From Fibrobacter sp. UBA4297 (GTDB lineage Bacteria; Fibrobacterota; Fibrobacteria; Fibrobacterales; Fibrobacteraceae), in the NCBI RefSeq assembly GCF_002394865.1, contig NZ_DGUZ01000019.1:41988-105987 (forward strand): a DNA stretch of 64,000 nt, given 5' to 3'. Shown piece by piece: positions 52,529-60,935 of this stretch. The stretch's first letter is position 1, and the number at the start of each line of letters is the position of its first letter. The notes under the pieces were generated by a model. That model saw nothing but the letters and a program-made list of their open reading frames with translations, had not been told where the DNA came from and ran no database searches. The position numbers and the translations under genes are program-made.

Positions 52529-54412
52529 ATGCTGATTGATCAAGAACATGCAGAGTATATGAGAACTAAAGCTCACCCGAGGCAGTTGGGAATTCCCCTG
52601 AGCCGTTGGGGGCGTAACCTTATCGCCTGCTGTCCATTCCATGCTCCAGAAGAAACATCGCTGTTTTTCTACGATGCGCTAGGTTACTGGCGCTACCGCT
52701 GTCTCCAATGCGGAGCCGAAGGCGACTTGGTCGATTTTTTGATGAAGAGCCGTTTCAACGGCATGGACGAACAGACCGCCCGTTCCGAAGCCTTTGAATT
52801 CCTCGGCGCACTCGACAAGGATCTCGCAAACAATCAGGATAGCGAACACCCGTGGGTCAAGGAAGTCGGCGGCGAAAAGTCCAAGGTGCTCGAATGCTTT
52901 GTACGTTACTGCCACTGGGCCGCCTGCAAGAGTCCGTCTTCGGCAAAGTTCCTCGAAGCCCGCGGCTGGAGCATTGGCCAAGCCCAACTTTACGGTCTCG
53001 GTTACTACAGCGGCGACCCGGAACCGTTCATCAGCTACTGCATGCTCTCCGGCATCGAACGCCACCAGATCAGTTTTTACCTCGACAACCTCGAAGCGTA
53101 CCATGAACCGCGAATTACCATTCCGGCCCGCAATTCCAAGGGATATATCCATTCCGTTTACGGTCGCCTCATCGACGACAACGAAAAGAGCCATACCTAT
53201 ATCACGTACGCCTCCGGCCCGACCGTCATTCCGTTCAACATCCAGGCCGATAGCGAGAACCCGATTATCGTGCAAGGTTTCTTTGATGCGCTCACGGCGG
53301 ACCTCGCCGGCATCCCGGGTGTTGTCTCCACGATGTTCCAGGAACTGAACATCAACCACCTGTACAAACTCAAGGCATGCGGAGCCGAATCGTTCACGGT
53401 CATTTTGCGCCGTGAAGAAGACCGCCGGAATCAGGAACTCAAAATCCAGAAATACCTGAAGCTTGCCGAACAGATGCACATGAGCCTCAAGTCCATCGTG
53501 CTCCCGAAAGGCGATAGTGTCGACACATTTGTCCGCAAGAACGGCGCCGACCAGTTGCTTGACCTCATCGCAAACACCGAGGTCGATACAATACACTCGC
53601 ACCGCCGCTCCATGCTACTGCAGGACATCAAGGAAAATTTCGATACCGCAATGGCATGCCCGCCCGACCAGAGCGTAGGCTACAAGCTGAACACGTTCCC
53701 CTTGCTCACCAAGGAAATCGACGGTGTACAGTCGGGATGTTTCTTTGTTTCATCACAGCCGTTCGGCCTAAAGACTTTGCTGCTCTCGAGTCTCACGCTG
53801 GACCTCATCGAAAGCAACCCGAACCTCAAGGTCATTTACGTCGCTTACGAAACACCGCGCCGCCAAATCTTTGACCGTTTCGTTTCCATGCTCACCGGGC
53901 AATCCGTGCTGAACGTCCGCAAGCAGAATACAGACAACGAAATAAACCAAAAGATTACAGATGCCACACGCGATTTAATGAACTATGTGCGCAACAACCG
54001 TCTCGAAATCTGGGACGACATGCCTTCTCTTGACTTTAATGACTTGCTCAAGACACTTAGCCAGGAACTCAAGGACCATCCGGACTTGATTCTCGTGATT
54101 GACGGTATTGACCACATGAAGATTACCGACCGCCCGGAACTCCCGGACATTCACGAGAAGCGTTCGTCGATTATGCTTGACTTGTACAAGGCTCTCGACA
54201 TTCCGATATTCCTCGGTGGCGAGCTCATTGATTCCAACATGGGACTCCTTGGCCCGCGCGCATACCTCCGCGATTCCGATGCCATTTACTGGCTAACCGA
54301 AAAGGACGGTACTCTGAACCTCTCGGTGGATTCCAAGCGCATGGGCACGAGCCGCGTGTACGAAGACAAGATTTTGATTGACCCACAATCTAGCCGCATG
54401 CAAGAAGCTTAA
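52529..54412 (+). CDS. DnaG/DnaB-like primase-helicase with degenerate active sites
   Basis: 627 residues. A CHC2-type zinc finger is intact (CCPFHAPEETSLFFY then YRCLQCGAEGDLVDFL). A Toprim-like domain follows, but the catalytic Glu is Gln (NPIIVQGFFDALTADLAGIP) and the D-x-D motif is replaced by ILRREEDRRN. LPKGDSVDTFVRKNGADQLL still aligns with DnaG. The last ~230 residues resemble DnaB's RecA fold, but the P-loop reads SSQPFGLKTLL instead of G-x4-G-K-T; ILVIDGIDHMK keeps a Walker-B-like strand. Likely a DNA-binding protein without polymerising or ATPase activity. GGAGG precedes the ATG. The stop overlaps the next start (TAATG). Confidence 0.75.
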   Translation: MLIDQEHAEYMRTKAHPRQLGIPLSRWGRNLIACCPFHAPEETSLFFYDALGYWRYRCLQCGAEGDLVDFLMKSRFNGMDEQTARSEAFEFLGALDKDLANNQDSEHPWVKEVGGEKSKVLECFVRYCHWAACKSPSSAKFLEARGWSIGQAQLYGLGYYSGDPEPFISYCMLSGIERHQISFYLDNLEAYHEPRITIPARNSKGYIHSVYGRLIDDNEKSHTYITYASGPTVIPFNIQADSENPIIVQGFFDALTADLAGIPGVVSTMFQELNINHLYKLKACGAESFTVILRREEDRRNQELKIQKYLKLAEQMHMSLKSIVLPKGDSVDTFVRKNGADQLLDLIANTEVDTIHSHRRSMLLQDIKENFDTAMACPPDQSVGYKLNTFPLLTKEIDGVQSGCFFVSSQPFGLKTLLLSSLTLDLIESNPNLKVIYVAYETPRRQIFDRFVSMLTGQSVLNVRKQNTDNEINQKITDATRDLMNYVRNNRLEIWDDMPSLDFNDLLKTLSQELKDHPDLILVIDGIDHMKITDRPELPDIHEKRSSIMLDLYKALDIPIFLGGELIDSNMGLLGPRAYLRDSDAIYWLTEKDGTLNLSVDSKRMGTSRVYEDKILIDPQSSRMQEA

Positions 54413-55593
54413 TGTTTACCATTGTCGATTTCAATAACTTCTGGAGTCCGTCAGGAGGCGGAGTCCGCCGTTACCATTTGCAGAAAATGGCGTTTTACGA
54501 ACGCCAAAACGAAGTCCTTTCCGTTTTCGTGATGCCCTCGGCAAGCACTTATACCGAAACACGAAGCGATGGCTTGATTATCGAACATGTAGAAGCATTC
54601 CGATTCCCTGGCAACTGGGAATACCGCTTCATGTGGAAGTCCAAACAAATTCGACCGATTCTTGAGAAGTACAAGCCGGACGTAATTGAAGTGGGTTCGC
54701 CTTACATTTTGCCATCCGCCGTGCGCAGCATTGCAAAAAAAGTTGTTCCCAATGCGGCACTGTTCAGCTTTTGGCACGCCGACTTCCCCGTGACTTACGT
54801 GGGACGCCCCATCGCCAAAAAATTTGGAGCGGGCGTAGGCGTTTTTTCCCGCAAAATCGCATTCTGGTACGCCAAACAAGAATTTAAAGGCTTTGATTGC
54901 GTACAAGCGTCATCGAAAGAAGCGATGGCACGCCTCAAAAAGAATGGACTCCCCGACCCGCGTTGGATTCCGCTCGGTTGCGATATTGACACCTTCTCGC
55001 CAAGCCGCCGCGACGAAGCGCTCGTGAATGAACTCAAGGACGGCGACCCGAACCGCCTTACGATATTCTTCCCGCACAGGCATTGCAACGAAAAAGGCAT
55101 TGACCTTGTTCTTGGCGCTTACGACATTTTGACGCAAAAACTCGGACACGAGCCCGCCATCGTCTTTGCAGGCACAGGTCCAAGTCTCCCGCTCGTGCAA
55201 GAAGCGGCCGCAAAATACAAGCACGTCAGCTATATCGGCTTTGTGAATTCCATCGACGAGATGGCTCGCTATTACGCAAGTGTCGACATGGGACTTGCAC
55301 TCTCTGGCTGGGAAACTTTTGGACTTTCAATTCTAGAAAGCATGGCAAGCGGAAACGCTCTCGTCGGAGCTGCCGCCGGAGCCGCATTCGAACACGTCAC
55401 AGAATCGGGTGCAGGCACAATTCTCAAAGAACGCACGCCCGAAGCATTGGCAGATGCGATTGTCGAGCTCTACCATTCCGATCTCACCGACAAGAAGATT
55501 AAAGCTCGTAAATACGCTGAAAAATTCAGCTGGAACGATTGCTTCAAGCGCCAACTCGCGTTGTACAAAGAAATTTTTGGAAATAAAAAATGA
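54412..55593 (+). CDS. Family 4 glycosyltransferase
   Basis: 393 residues, two Rossmann domains (GT-B). The Gly-rich acceptor loop FNNFWSPSGGGVRRYHLQ and the donor-site stretch MGLALSGWETFGLSILESMA with SGNALVG match GT4 enzymes, retaining E-x7-E-like acidic residues. Cytoplasmic, using a nucleotide sugar to build a glycolipid or polysaccharide. The ATG overlaps the stop of the primase-like gene, and its own end overlaps the LtaS-like gene (ATGA), so the three are translationally coupled. The sugar and acceptor are unknown. Confidence 0.9.
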   Translation: MFTIVDFNNFWSPSGGGVRRYHLQKMAFYERQNEVLSVFVMPSASTYTETRSDGLIIEHVEAFRFPGNWEYRFMWKSKQIRPILEKYKPDVIEVGSPYILPSAVRSIAKKVVPNAALFSFWHADFPVTYVGRPIAKKFGAGVGVFSRKIAFWYAKQEFKGFDCVQASSKEAMARLKKNGLPDPRWIPLGCDIDTFSPSRRDEALVNELKDGDPNRLTIFFPHRHCNEKGIDLVLGAYDILTQKLGHEPAIVFAGTGPSLPLVQEAAAKYKHVSYIGFVNSIDEMARYYASVDMGLALSGWETFGLSILESMASGNALVGAAAGAAFEHVTESGAGTILKERTPEALADAIVELYHSDLTDKKIKARKYAEKFSWNDCFKRQLALYKEIFGNKK

Positions 55594-57635
55594 AAAATTT
55601 TATACAGAAAATTGCCAAGTTCTTAGAGCCGTCCAAGAATTTGGTTTTAATCTCGCTCGCATTCTGGGTGACGCACATTCTGTTGCGCGTGATGCTCTTG
55701 TTCCGCAGCAACCCTTACGGATTCCCGTTTGTTTCAAAGCCGGACTGGTTCATTTTCCACGCGGTTTGCATCGACTTCATGTGGATTTGCAATGCGCTCG
55801 TGGTATTTATGGTGCTCGGCGGGATTGCAACAAAAATCGCAAGTTCGAGATGCGTAAATTCGAGAAGCGCGACATCCGCAATTCAAAAAGTCGCAAAGGT
55901 CACGACAATTGCATACACGGTTTTCCATAGCGTCATCTTGCTCTTTACGCTCCTCGATAACGAAGTAATGCGTTTCCTCGGCGGACATTTAAGCTTTGGG
56001 CTTATGGACACGTATAAAGACACTTCGTCCATCGCCATGTTCTATGACTACGTGGCAAACGACTTGTCCGTTCCATACTTGCAGTTCGTCGTACTCGTGC
56101 TGATGCTCCCGCTCACCTACGGTCTATACAAACTGCTGTACAAGCATTACCGCACGCCTGACGGACTGCGCATGAAAAAGTCCGTCATCGCAATGGTCAT
56201 TTTCTACATTGCCTCGTACTTATTCGTTTATTTTATCTGGACTGGAAACGCCCGCATGGCAAAGCTCCGTCCTGTTGTATCACTCGTCTATAACGATTTA
56301 TTTGTCACTAAAAAAGTTGCAGGTCTTACAGGAAAAGAGCTTGCCACCTACCGAACCTCCTACCAGAATTTGTGGCAGCGCGTTGAAGGCGATAGCCTCT
56401 GGAAATTCTCGGACGCTAAAGAAGGCCATGGTCTTCCGCTTTACCGAGTTCCAACCGCAGAACTCCAGAACAACGAAAAGCTCGCCGCCCAGCGCGAAAT
56501 GAAGCCGAACTTTATCCTCGTGCTTATGGAATCGCATCGCGGGCTCAATACAGGCTACATGAATCCGCAGATTCAGCCCTCGCCCACGCCGTTCCTTGAT
56601 TCGCTCGCCGCCAATTCACACGTGTGGATGCGCATGCACACCAGCGGCGTTCCGACCACCGGAGGAGTCCTTTCAACGCACCTCGGCATCCCACACCACT
56701 CTAGACTTGCCCAAGCCACCGATCTTGCGCATGTGACACTCCCAAGTTTTGTCTCTGTGCTGACCGAGAATGGCTACAGCACGCATTACATGTCTGCCGC
56801 AGACCCCGCCTGGGATAACCTCGGCGTCTGGATGGCCAAATGGTACACCGCCGAACATTACAACCGCGAACGAGAAGACGATTCTACCTTTATGGACCAC
56901 GCTGCAGAATTTGTACGCGACACGCTTTCCAAAGTTGGTAAGCCGTTCCTCGCCACGCTTATGACGCGTTCGAACCATTATCCGTTCAATTTTGCCGCCG
57001 GCATGACCGATGAAGAAAAAGCGCGCCCGTTGCAAGAACGCATCAACGTCACGATGAATTACGCCGACAGGCAGCTCGCCCGATTCATCCGCGCCATCCA
57101 AAACGAAGAATGGTACAAGAACACCTACGTCATCATCATGGCAGACCATGGATTCCCTTTGGGTGAAAACGGCGTTTCGACCATGAACGGCGGCGGATTC
57201 TCGAACATCAGCTGGATTCCGTTCATTATCCACGGCAAAGGACTCGACGCGACACGAGACACGACGACAGCCGCACAAATCGACATCGCGCCCACCGTAC
57301 TTGAACTCGCTGGCTACGCCGTCCCGAACATTTTCATGGGACACAACTTGCTGCGCGACACAAAAACCATTCTCAATGCAGACAGCACGAGCGTTAAAAA
57401 GGAACGCGCAGGGCTCTCGCTAGGCGCTTACTCGGGCTACTCCGCGCTCGGTCTCGACAACTACCGCGTTGTTTCCAAGACCGCAAGTAACGACGAAGTC
57501 TATCTCTTTAATGATAGCGACATGCGACAGGAACACGACCTCGCCAAAACAGAAGCCGAACGCACTGCAAAAATGCACGCTACGCTCGACACACTCATCA
57601 AGATTTCGGATTACTCACTCGAACACGGGCTGTAA
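55590..57635 (+). CDS. LtaS-like phosphoglycerol/phosphoethanolamine transferase (sulfatase fold)
   Basis: 681 residues. About five N-terminal membrane helices, then a periplasmic sulfatase-fold domain from about 310. Metal and nucleophile region: NFILVLMESHRGLNTG (Glu ligand) and HTSGVPTTGGVLSTHLG (Thr nucleophile). VIIMADHGFPLGENGVS supplies the D-H ligands. Such enzymes move phosphoglycerol or phosphoethanolamine from phospholipid to glycans. In a Gram-negative-type cell the target would be a periplasmic or surface glycan. Coupling to the GT4 gene supports a shared glycan. The loop after the second helix (SSRCVNSRSATSAIQKV) is unusual and may be an insertion. Confidence 0.85.
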   Translation: MKNFIQKIAKFLEPSKNLVLISLAFWVTHILLRVMLLFRSNPYGFPFVSKPDWFIFHAVCIDFMWICNALVVFMVLGGIATKIASSRCVNSRSATSAIQKVAKVTTIAYTVFHSVILLFTLLDNEVMRFLGGHLSFGLMDTYKDTSSIAMFYDYVANDLSVPYLQFVVLVLMLPLTYGLYKLLYKHYRTPDGLRMKKSVIAMVIFYIASYLFVYFIWTGNARMAKLRPVVSLVYNDLFVTKKVAGLTGKELATYRTSYQNLWQRVEGDSLWKFSDAKEGHGLPLYRVPTAELQNNEKLAAQREMKPNFILVLMESHRGLNTGYMNPQIQPSPTPFLDSLAANSHVWMRMHTSGVPTTGGVLSTHLGIPHHSRLAQATDLAHVTLPSFVSVLTENGYSTHYMSAADPAWDNLGVWMAKWYTAEHYNREREDDSTFMDHAAEFVRDTLSKVGKPFLATLMTRSNHYPFNFAAGMTDEEKARPLQERINVTMNYADRQLARFIRAIQNEEWYKNTYVIIMADHGFPLGENGVSTMNGGGFSNISWIPFIIHGKGLDATRDTTTAAQIDIAPTVLELAGYAVPNIFMGHNLLRDTKTILNADSTSVKKERAGLSLGAYSGYSALGLDNYRVVSKTASNDEVYLFNDSDMRQEHDLAKTEAERTAKMHATLDTLIKISDYSLEHGL

Positions 57636-57722
57636 TTCACAAAACGCGCGCATTAAATGCCCGCAATCCAAACGGCACATATTTTACAAGATGCGCGCTC
57701 AAAGCTCGCAAGCTATAACGCA

Positions 57723-57751
57723 AAAAAGACTCGTCAATGACGAGTCTTTTT
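57723..57751. terminator. Perfect hairpin terminator, bidirectional
   Basis: A 13-bp stem (AAAAAGACTCGTC / GACGAGTCTTTTT) around AAT. It can end the LtaS-like transcript on the plus strand and the tRNA-Pro transcript on the minus strand. Confidence 0.85.
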
Positions 57752-57753
57752 AA

Positions 57754-57827
57754 TCGGGATGACTGAATTCGAATCAGCGACCTCTTGAACCCCATTCAAG
57801 CGCTCTACCAGGCTGAGCTACATCCCG
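57754..57827 (-). tRNA. tRNA-Pro (anticodon GGG)
   Basis: 74 nt. Acceptor stem CGGGATG/CATCCCG, D arm GCTC...GAGC, anticodon stem CTTGA/TCAAG with loop ATGGGGT (anticodon GGG, Pro), T loop TTCGAAT, discriminator A. The CCA end is not encoded. The rest of the 309-bp gap (57636-57944) holds only the terminator and AT-rich sequence. Confidence 0.95.
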
Positions 57828-57944
57828 AGGTCTCTTACAAGAGTATGCCAAAGTTAGTTAAACCACGGTATTTTTTCAAGGCAAGCTGCCGAAAAAAGCA
57901 ATAATTAGCCCATTCCGGCAGTTCTAGTCCTTTCTAAAATATCA

Positions 57945-58679
57945 CTAGTCCTTCCAGTAGCCAATAATCAGCACTTCGGGCGTTGCCTTCGGGAATTTTT
58001 TGCTCTTGAAGCCCACAATCTTGCGGATGCTCTTTTGCTTGAGTTCCCAGCCCGTGCGTGTAAGTCCAGCGGTCGAAAGCGTGACCTTGATGCCAGGCAC
58101 CTTGCCACCTTCCTTGATCTTGCCCATGTCATCGACATTGAGCATCACGTTCTTGGTCTTGAGCTTAAATTCCTTCTGGGCATTTTCATCAAGCGCCAAG
58201 TCCGGGCGCGTCTTCTTGTCCGTACCCCAAACGTAGAACGTCCATTCACGCTTTTCGTTTGCGGCATAATAGCCCGTATCAAAGAGCTTTTCGCCAAAGA
58301 AAATCGGATTTTTCACATAGCCGTCGAGCTGTGCTGCATACGACTTGCCCTGATTATCGACCATCACCACGACCGGGTTGATTTGGCCGTCCATGCCCGC
58401 AAAATCCATATCGAATTCAATCGTCACCGGAGCATTCGGCGCAATTTTCGTCGGGTACTTGAAGTTCGACATGCCAATGCCCTGGCCCATCACGGTTTCA
58501 AGGACAATTTCTTTATTTGTAATATTTGCACCCTTGATGACAATATGGCGCACATCGCCCTGGTCTGCATAACCAATCGGGTACGGGTCCGGCACAAAGC
58601 GGATAATATCTTCAGCCATGACAGTCGCCGAAAAAGCGAGAGCCGCCGCAAAAACAGATTTAAAAATTCTAGACATCAT
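57945..58679 (-). CDS. Exported protein, DUF1573-like Ig fold
   Basis: 244 residues. Signal peptide (MMSRIFKSVFAAALAFSATVMA). Residues about 30-105 resemble DUF1573/ASPM-type Ig domains (VRHIVIKGANITNKEIVLET, then APVTIEFDMDFAGMDGQ). The second half (TFYVWGTDKKTRPDLALDE, then IRKIVGFKSKKFPKATPEVL) is strand-rich and not recognised. Periplasmic or outer-membrane associated; role unknown. The second half might be a separate domain. Confidence 0.55.
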   Translation of the reverse strand: MMSRIFKSVFAAALAFSATVMAEDIIRFVPDPYPIGYADQGDVRHIVIKGANITNKEIVLETVMGQGIGMSNFKYPTKIAPNAPVTIEFDMDFAGMDGQINPVVVMVDNQGKSYAAQLDGYVKNPIFFGEKLFDTGYYAANEKREWTFYVWGTDKKTRPDLALDENAQKEFKLKTKNVMLNVDDMGKIKEGGKVPGIKVTLSTAGLTRTGWELKQKSIRKIVGFKSKKFPKATPEVLIIGYWKD

Positions 58680-58683
58680 AAAA

Positions 58684-58710
58684 TGAATATAGTAAATAGT
58701 TGTTGGTTAT
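58684..58710. repeat. Intergenic TAGT/TTAG-type units
   Basis: ATAGTAAATAGTTGTTGG then TTATTAGTCATT between two minus-strand genes; a short member of the same family as 5679 and 50069. Confidence 0.4.
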
Positions 58711-58713
58711 TAG

Positions 58714-58986
58714 TCATTTGCGTTTCAAACGGTCCTTGCACACATACAACGCTTCTTCATGGCATTGCGCTTCGACATCGGGATTCAGCGCATTCACATA
58801 CCTGCTGAGGCAAGAATCGTATTTTTCTTGATCTAGACACTTTGCATTTTTCTGATTCATCGAGTCAGGGTCTGTCGGTCCGTACCATTCCTCGGCGCAA
58901 TTATCTGTAGACGCACAACTACACGCCAACATTAATGCGCACAAAAACGCAAGTACAGCCAAGATACAAAACCGATGGAAATGCAT
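58714..58986 (-). CDS. Small Cys-rich lipoprotein, unknown
   Basis: 90 residues from ATG 58986. Signal with lipobox LMLAC near residue 20. The mature part has several Cys (SCASTDNCAEEWYGP, KCLDQEKYDSCLSRY, EAQCHEEALYVC) that could form disulphides, and ends KDRLKRK. A longer frame from 59100 would overlap the divergent gph gene and has no signal peptide. No family recognised. Confidence 0.55.
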   Translation of the reverse strand: MHFHRFCILAVLAFLCALMLACSCASTDNCAEEWYGPTDPDSMNQKNAKCLDQEKYDSCLSRYVNALNPDVEAQCHEEALYVCKDRLKRK

Positions 58987-59020
58987 AGCTTGAATATATA
59001 AAATTTCTAAATTTGGCGCC

Positions 59021-59773
59021 ATGACACCAATCGACGAAATCAAGGCACTCATCGCACAAAAAGAACTGTTCATCTTTGACTTGGACGGCACGCTATTCAA
59101 TACGCTTGGCGATTTGGCACCAGCCGTAAACTACGCGATGACGCAATTCGGCCTGCACACGCATTCAAACGACGACGTGCGCACATTCATCGGAAACGGT
59201 TCCATGAACTTGATCCGCCGAGCTGTCGCTGCAAATTTCATTCCCGTCACAAGCACCCGCGACATGGAAAAAGTCGCAGAAACGCTAGCCCGCGAGAACT
59301 ACAGCGAAGAGAAAATCAAGAAAATCCATAAAGTTTATTCAGATTTCTATTGGGAGCATTGCATAGAAAATACGGAACCGTACGAAGGAGTTGTAGAACT
59401 ACTGCAACGATTCGCAACAAGCGCCGGGACGAGATGCGCGGCAATGCTCACAAACAAGCCGGTCGCCCCCGCACAAAAGATTCTCAAAAAATTCGGTCTC
59501 GAAAATTCTTTCGCCACTTACCTCTGCGGTGACACCACCCCCGAACGCAAGCCAAGCCCCGCCGGCATTTACGAGATTCTCCGCCAAACTGGAATTGCTC
59601 CCGAAAAAGCAATCATGATTGGAGACGACACTCCCGACGTTCTAGCAGCAAAGAACGCAGGCATCGACTGCATCACGCTTTTCGAAGGCTTCGGCAAAAC
59701 CGAAAACTTGCTCCCGCTGGAGCCCCGCTACACCGCAGGCCATATCAAGGATTTTGCGGAATTTATCAATTAA
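59021..59773 (+). CDS. gph: Phosphoglycolate phosphatase-like HAD hydrolase
   Basis: 250 residues. HAD motif I LFIFDLDGTLFNT (nucleophile D-x-D), helical cap, motif II AMLTNKPVAP, motif III Lys in ERKPSPAG and motif IV MIGDDTPDVLAAKNAG. The cap and length match Gph/PGP-type phosphatases, which clear 2-phosphoglycolate from DNA repair or metabolism. HAD substrates are hard to assign from sequence, so the family is firm and the substrate probable. A TATATAAA stretch lies about 20 bp upstream, leaving a very short leader. Confidence 0.88.
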   Translation: MTPIDEIKALIAQKELFIFDLDGTLFNTLGDLAPAVNYAMTQFGLHTHSNDDVRTFIGNGSMNLIRRAVAANFIPVTSTRDMEKVAETLARENYSEEKIKKIHKVYSDFYWEHCIENTEPYEGVVELLQRFATSAGTRCAAMLTNKPVAPAQKILKKFGLENSFATYLCGDTTPERKPSPAGIYEILRQTGIAPEKAIMIGDDTPDVLAAKNAGIDCITLFEGFGKTENLLPLEPRYTAGHIKDFAEFIN

Positions 59774-59782
59774 ATAATTCCA

Positions 59783-60097
59783 TTATTTTTTCAATCTTTG
59801 TTTATCATCTAAAATTTGGATTAATTCTCGAGCCGCATATTCAAGGCAATCATCCCACGGATCCCCTAGTTCATAATTATCCGCACTAACACCATAATAA
59901 AATTCTTGGGCATGATCAAGCCAATCCGAGACCTCTAAAATTTTTTCTTTTTTTGTGGAATCAGACGTTTCTAACTTGCTTGAATCTAAAACTGCGGACG
60001 TATCCTGCGTTTTTTCAGCAGCACCGCAATTAGCCCAAAATACAGCTGTGAGCAACAGCGTAATTTTATGAATTTTTTTTCTAAAGAACCCAGACAT
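59783..60097 (-). CDS. Small exported protein, possible lipoprotein
   Basis: 104 residues. Basic N-terminus and hydrophobic stretch (MSGFFRKKIHKITLLLTAVF) followed by WANCGAAEKT; the Cys fits a weak lipobox. A Ser/Thr/Lys-rich linker then leads to an acidic helical end (SDWLDHAQEFYYGVSADNYE, LEYAARELIQIL). It lies 18 bp downstream of the AgmX-like lipoprotein gene. No family recognised. Confidence 0.5.
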   Translation of the reverse strand: MSGFFRKKIHKITLLLTAVFWANCGAAEKTQDTSAVLDSSKLETSDSTKKEKILEVSDWLDHAQEFYYGVSADNYELGDPWDDCLEYAARELIQILDDKQRLKK

Positions 60098-60115
60098 ATT
60101 CTGTATTATACAAAA

Positions 60116-60913
60116 TTATTCTGTCGGCGACAAAGGCTGTTCAGAAGCACTTGATGCAGCCGAAAGGATAACTTCGTACAGATTAACAGGGAATGTAAAC
60201 GTCCCGCCTCTTTGCGTTTTCGGGAAAATCCAACGAGCTATTGATTTTCTGATTTCTTCGCTAAACTGATCATTTGTTGATTTAATCTCGACGTTTTCAA
60301 CGTTTCCACTCGGAGAAATCTTCATTTCAAAAACAGTCTTTCCTTCAAATTCCTTAGTACGTTTAGCGCGATACTTTACATTTTTATAAAGATTCTTATT
60401 GCAGATATGGCGTATGCCCGGCGAACGCTGACGGAATACTTTCAGAAAATATTTAACATCAAGGTCGTTTTCCTTCCCTGCGACAACATTCTCATCCGTC
60501 AATTCTTTGACAAGGCAACGAGGAACAGAACGAGACGGCCGGCTAACTTCATGAGGGTCATCAGGAGAAATAATCTCACGTGGAGGCCGAACTCCATAAA
60601 GGGCAACAGCTCTTCCCATATCTTCTTCGATAACACCGTACAAAGCCCGAATCATACCGATTTCAGGCTTCATCTTGGCAACGCGAGCAACCTTTTTCAA
60701 CAAGGAATCCTTGGCAGGTTCTATCACAGCAACGCTATCCGAAGCAGACGATTCTACAAGTTCATTTTCGGACGACAGAGTATCCACAGAAGGAGAACTC
60801 TTCGCTAACTGCACGATATCAGTCTTTTTATCAGAATCACTGCACCCAGCCCACAACGCAGCTGCGGTCATCAAAGCGATTTTGCCAAGAAATTTGCTAA
60901 AGTTTTTTGCCAT
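60116..60913 (-). CDS. Lipoprotein with AgmX/TonB-C-like terminal domain
   Basis: 265 residues. Lipobox LWAGC near residue 23, then a Ser-rich linker. The C-terminal ~100 residues resemble the AgmX/PglI and TonB C-terminal fold: YFLKVFRQRSPGIRHICNKN, VFEMKISPSGNVENVEIKST, then ARWIFPKTQRGGTFTFPVNL. In myxobacterial and related proteins this domain sits on gliding or envelope proteins. Here a lipid anchor replaces the usual membrane helix, so it is not a normal TonB. It is probably in one unit with 59783-60097. Confidence 0.65.
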   Translation of the reverse strand: MAKNFSKFLGKIALMTAAALWAGCSDSDKKTDIVQLAKSSPSVDTLSSENELVESSASDSVAVIEPAKDSLLKKVARVAKMKPEIGMIRALYGVIEEDMGRAVALYGVRPPREIISPDDPHEVSRPSRSVPRCLVKELTDENVVAGKENDLDVKYFLKVFRQRSPGIRHICNKNLYKNVKYRAKRTKEFEGKTVFEMKISPSGNVENVEIKSTNDQFSEEIRKSIARWIFPKTQRGGTFTFPVNLYEVILSAASSASEQPLSPTE

Positions 60914-60935
60914 ACACTATAAATAACAAAATTAT

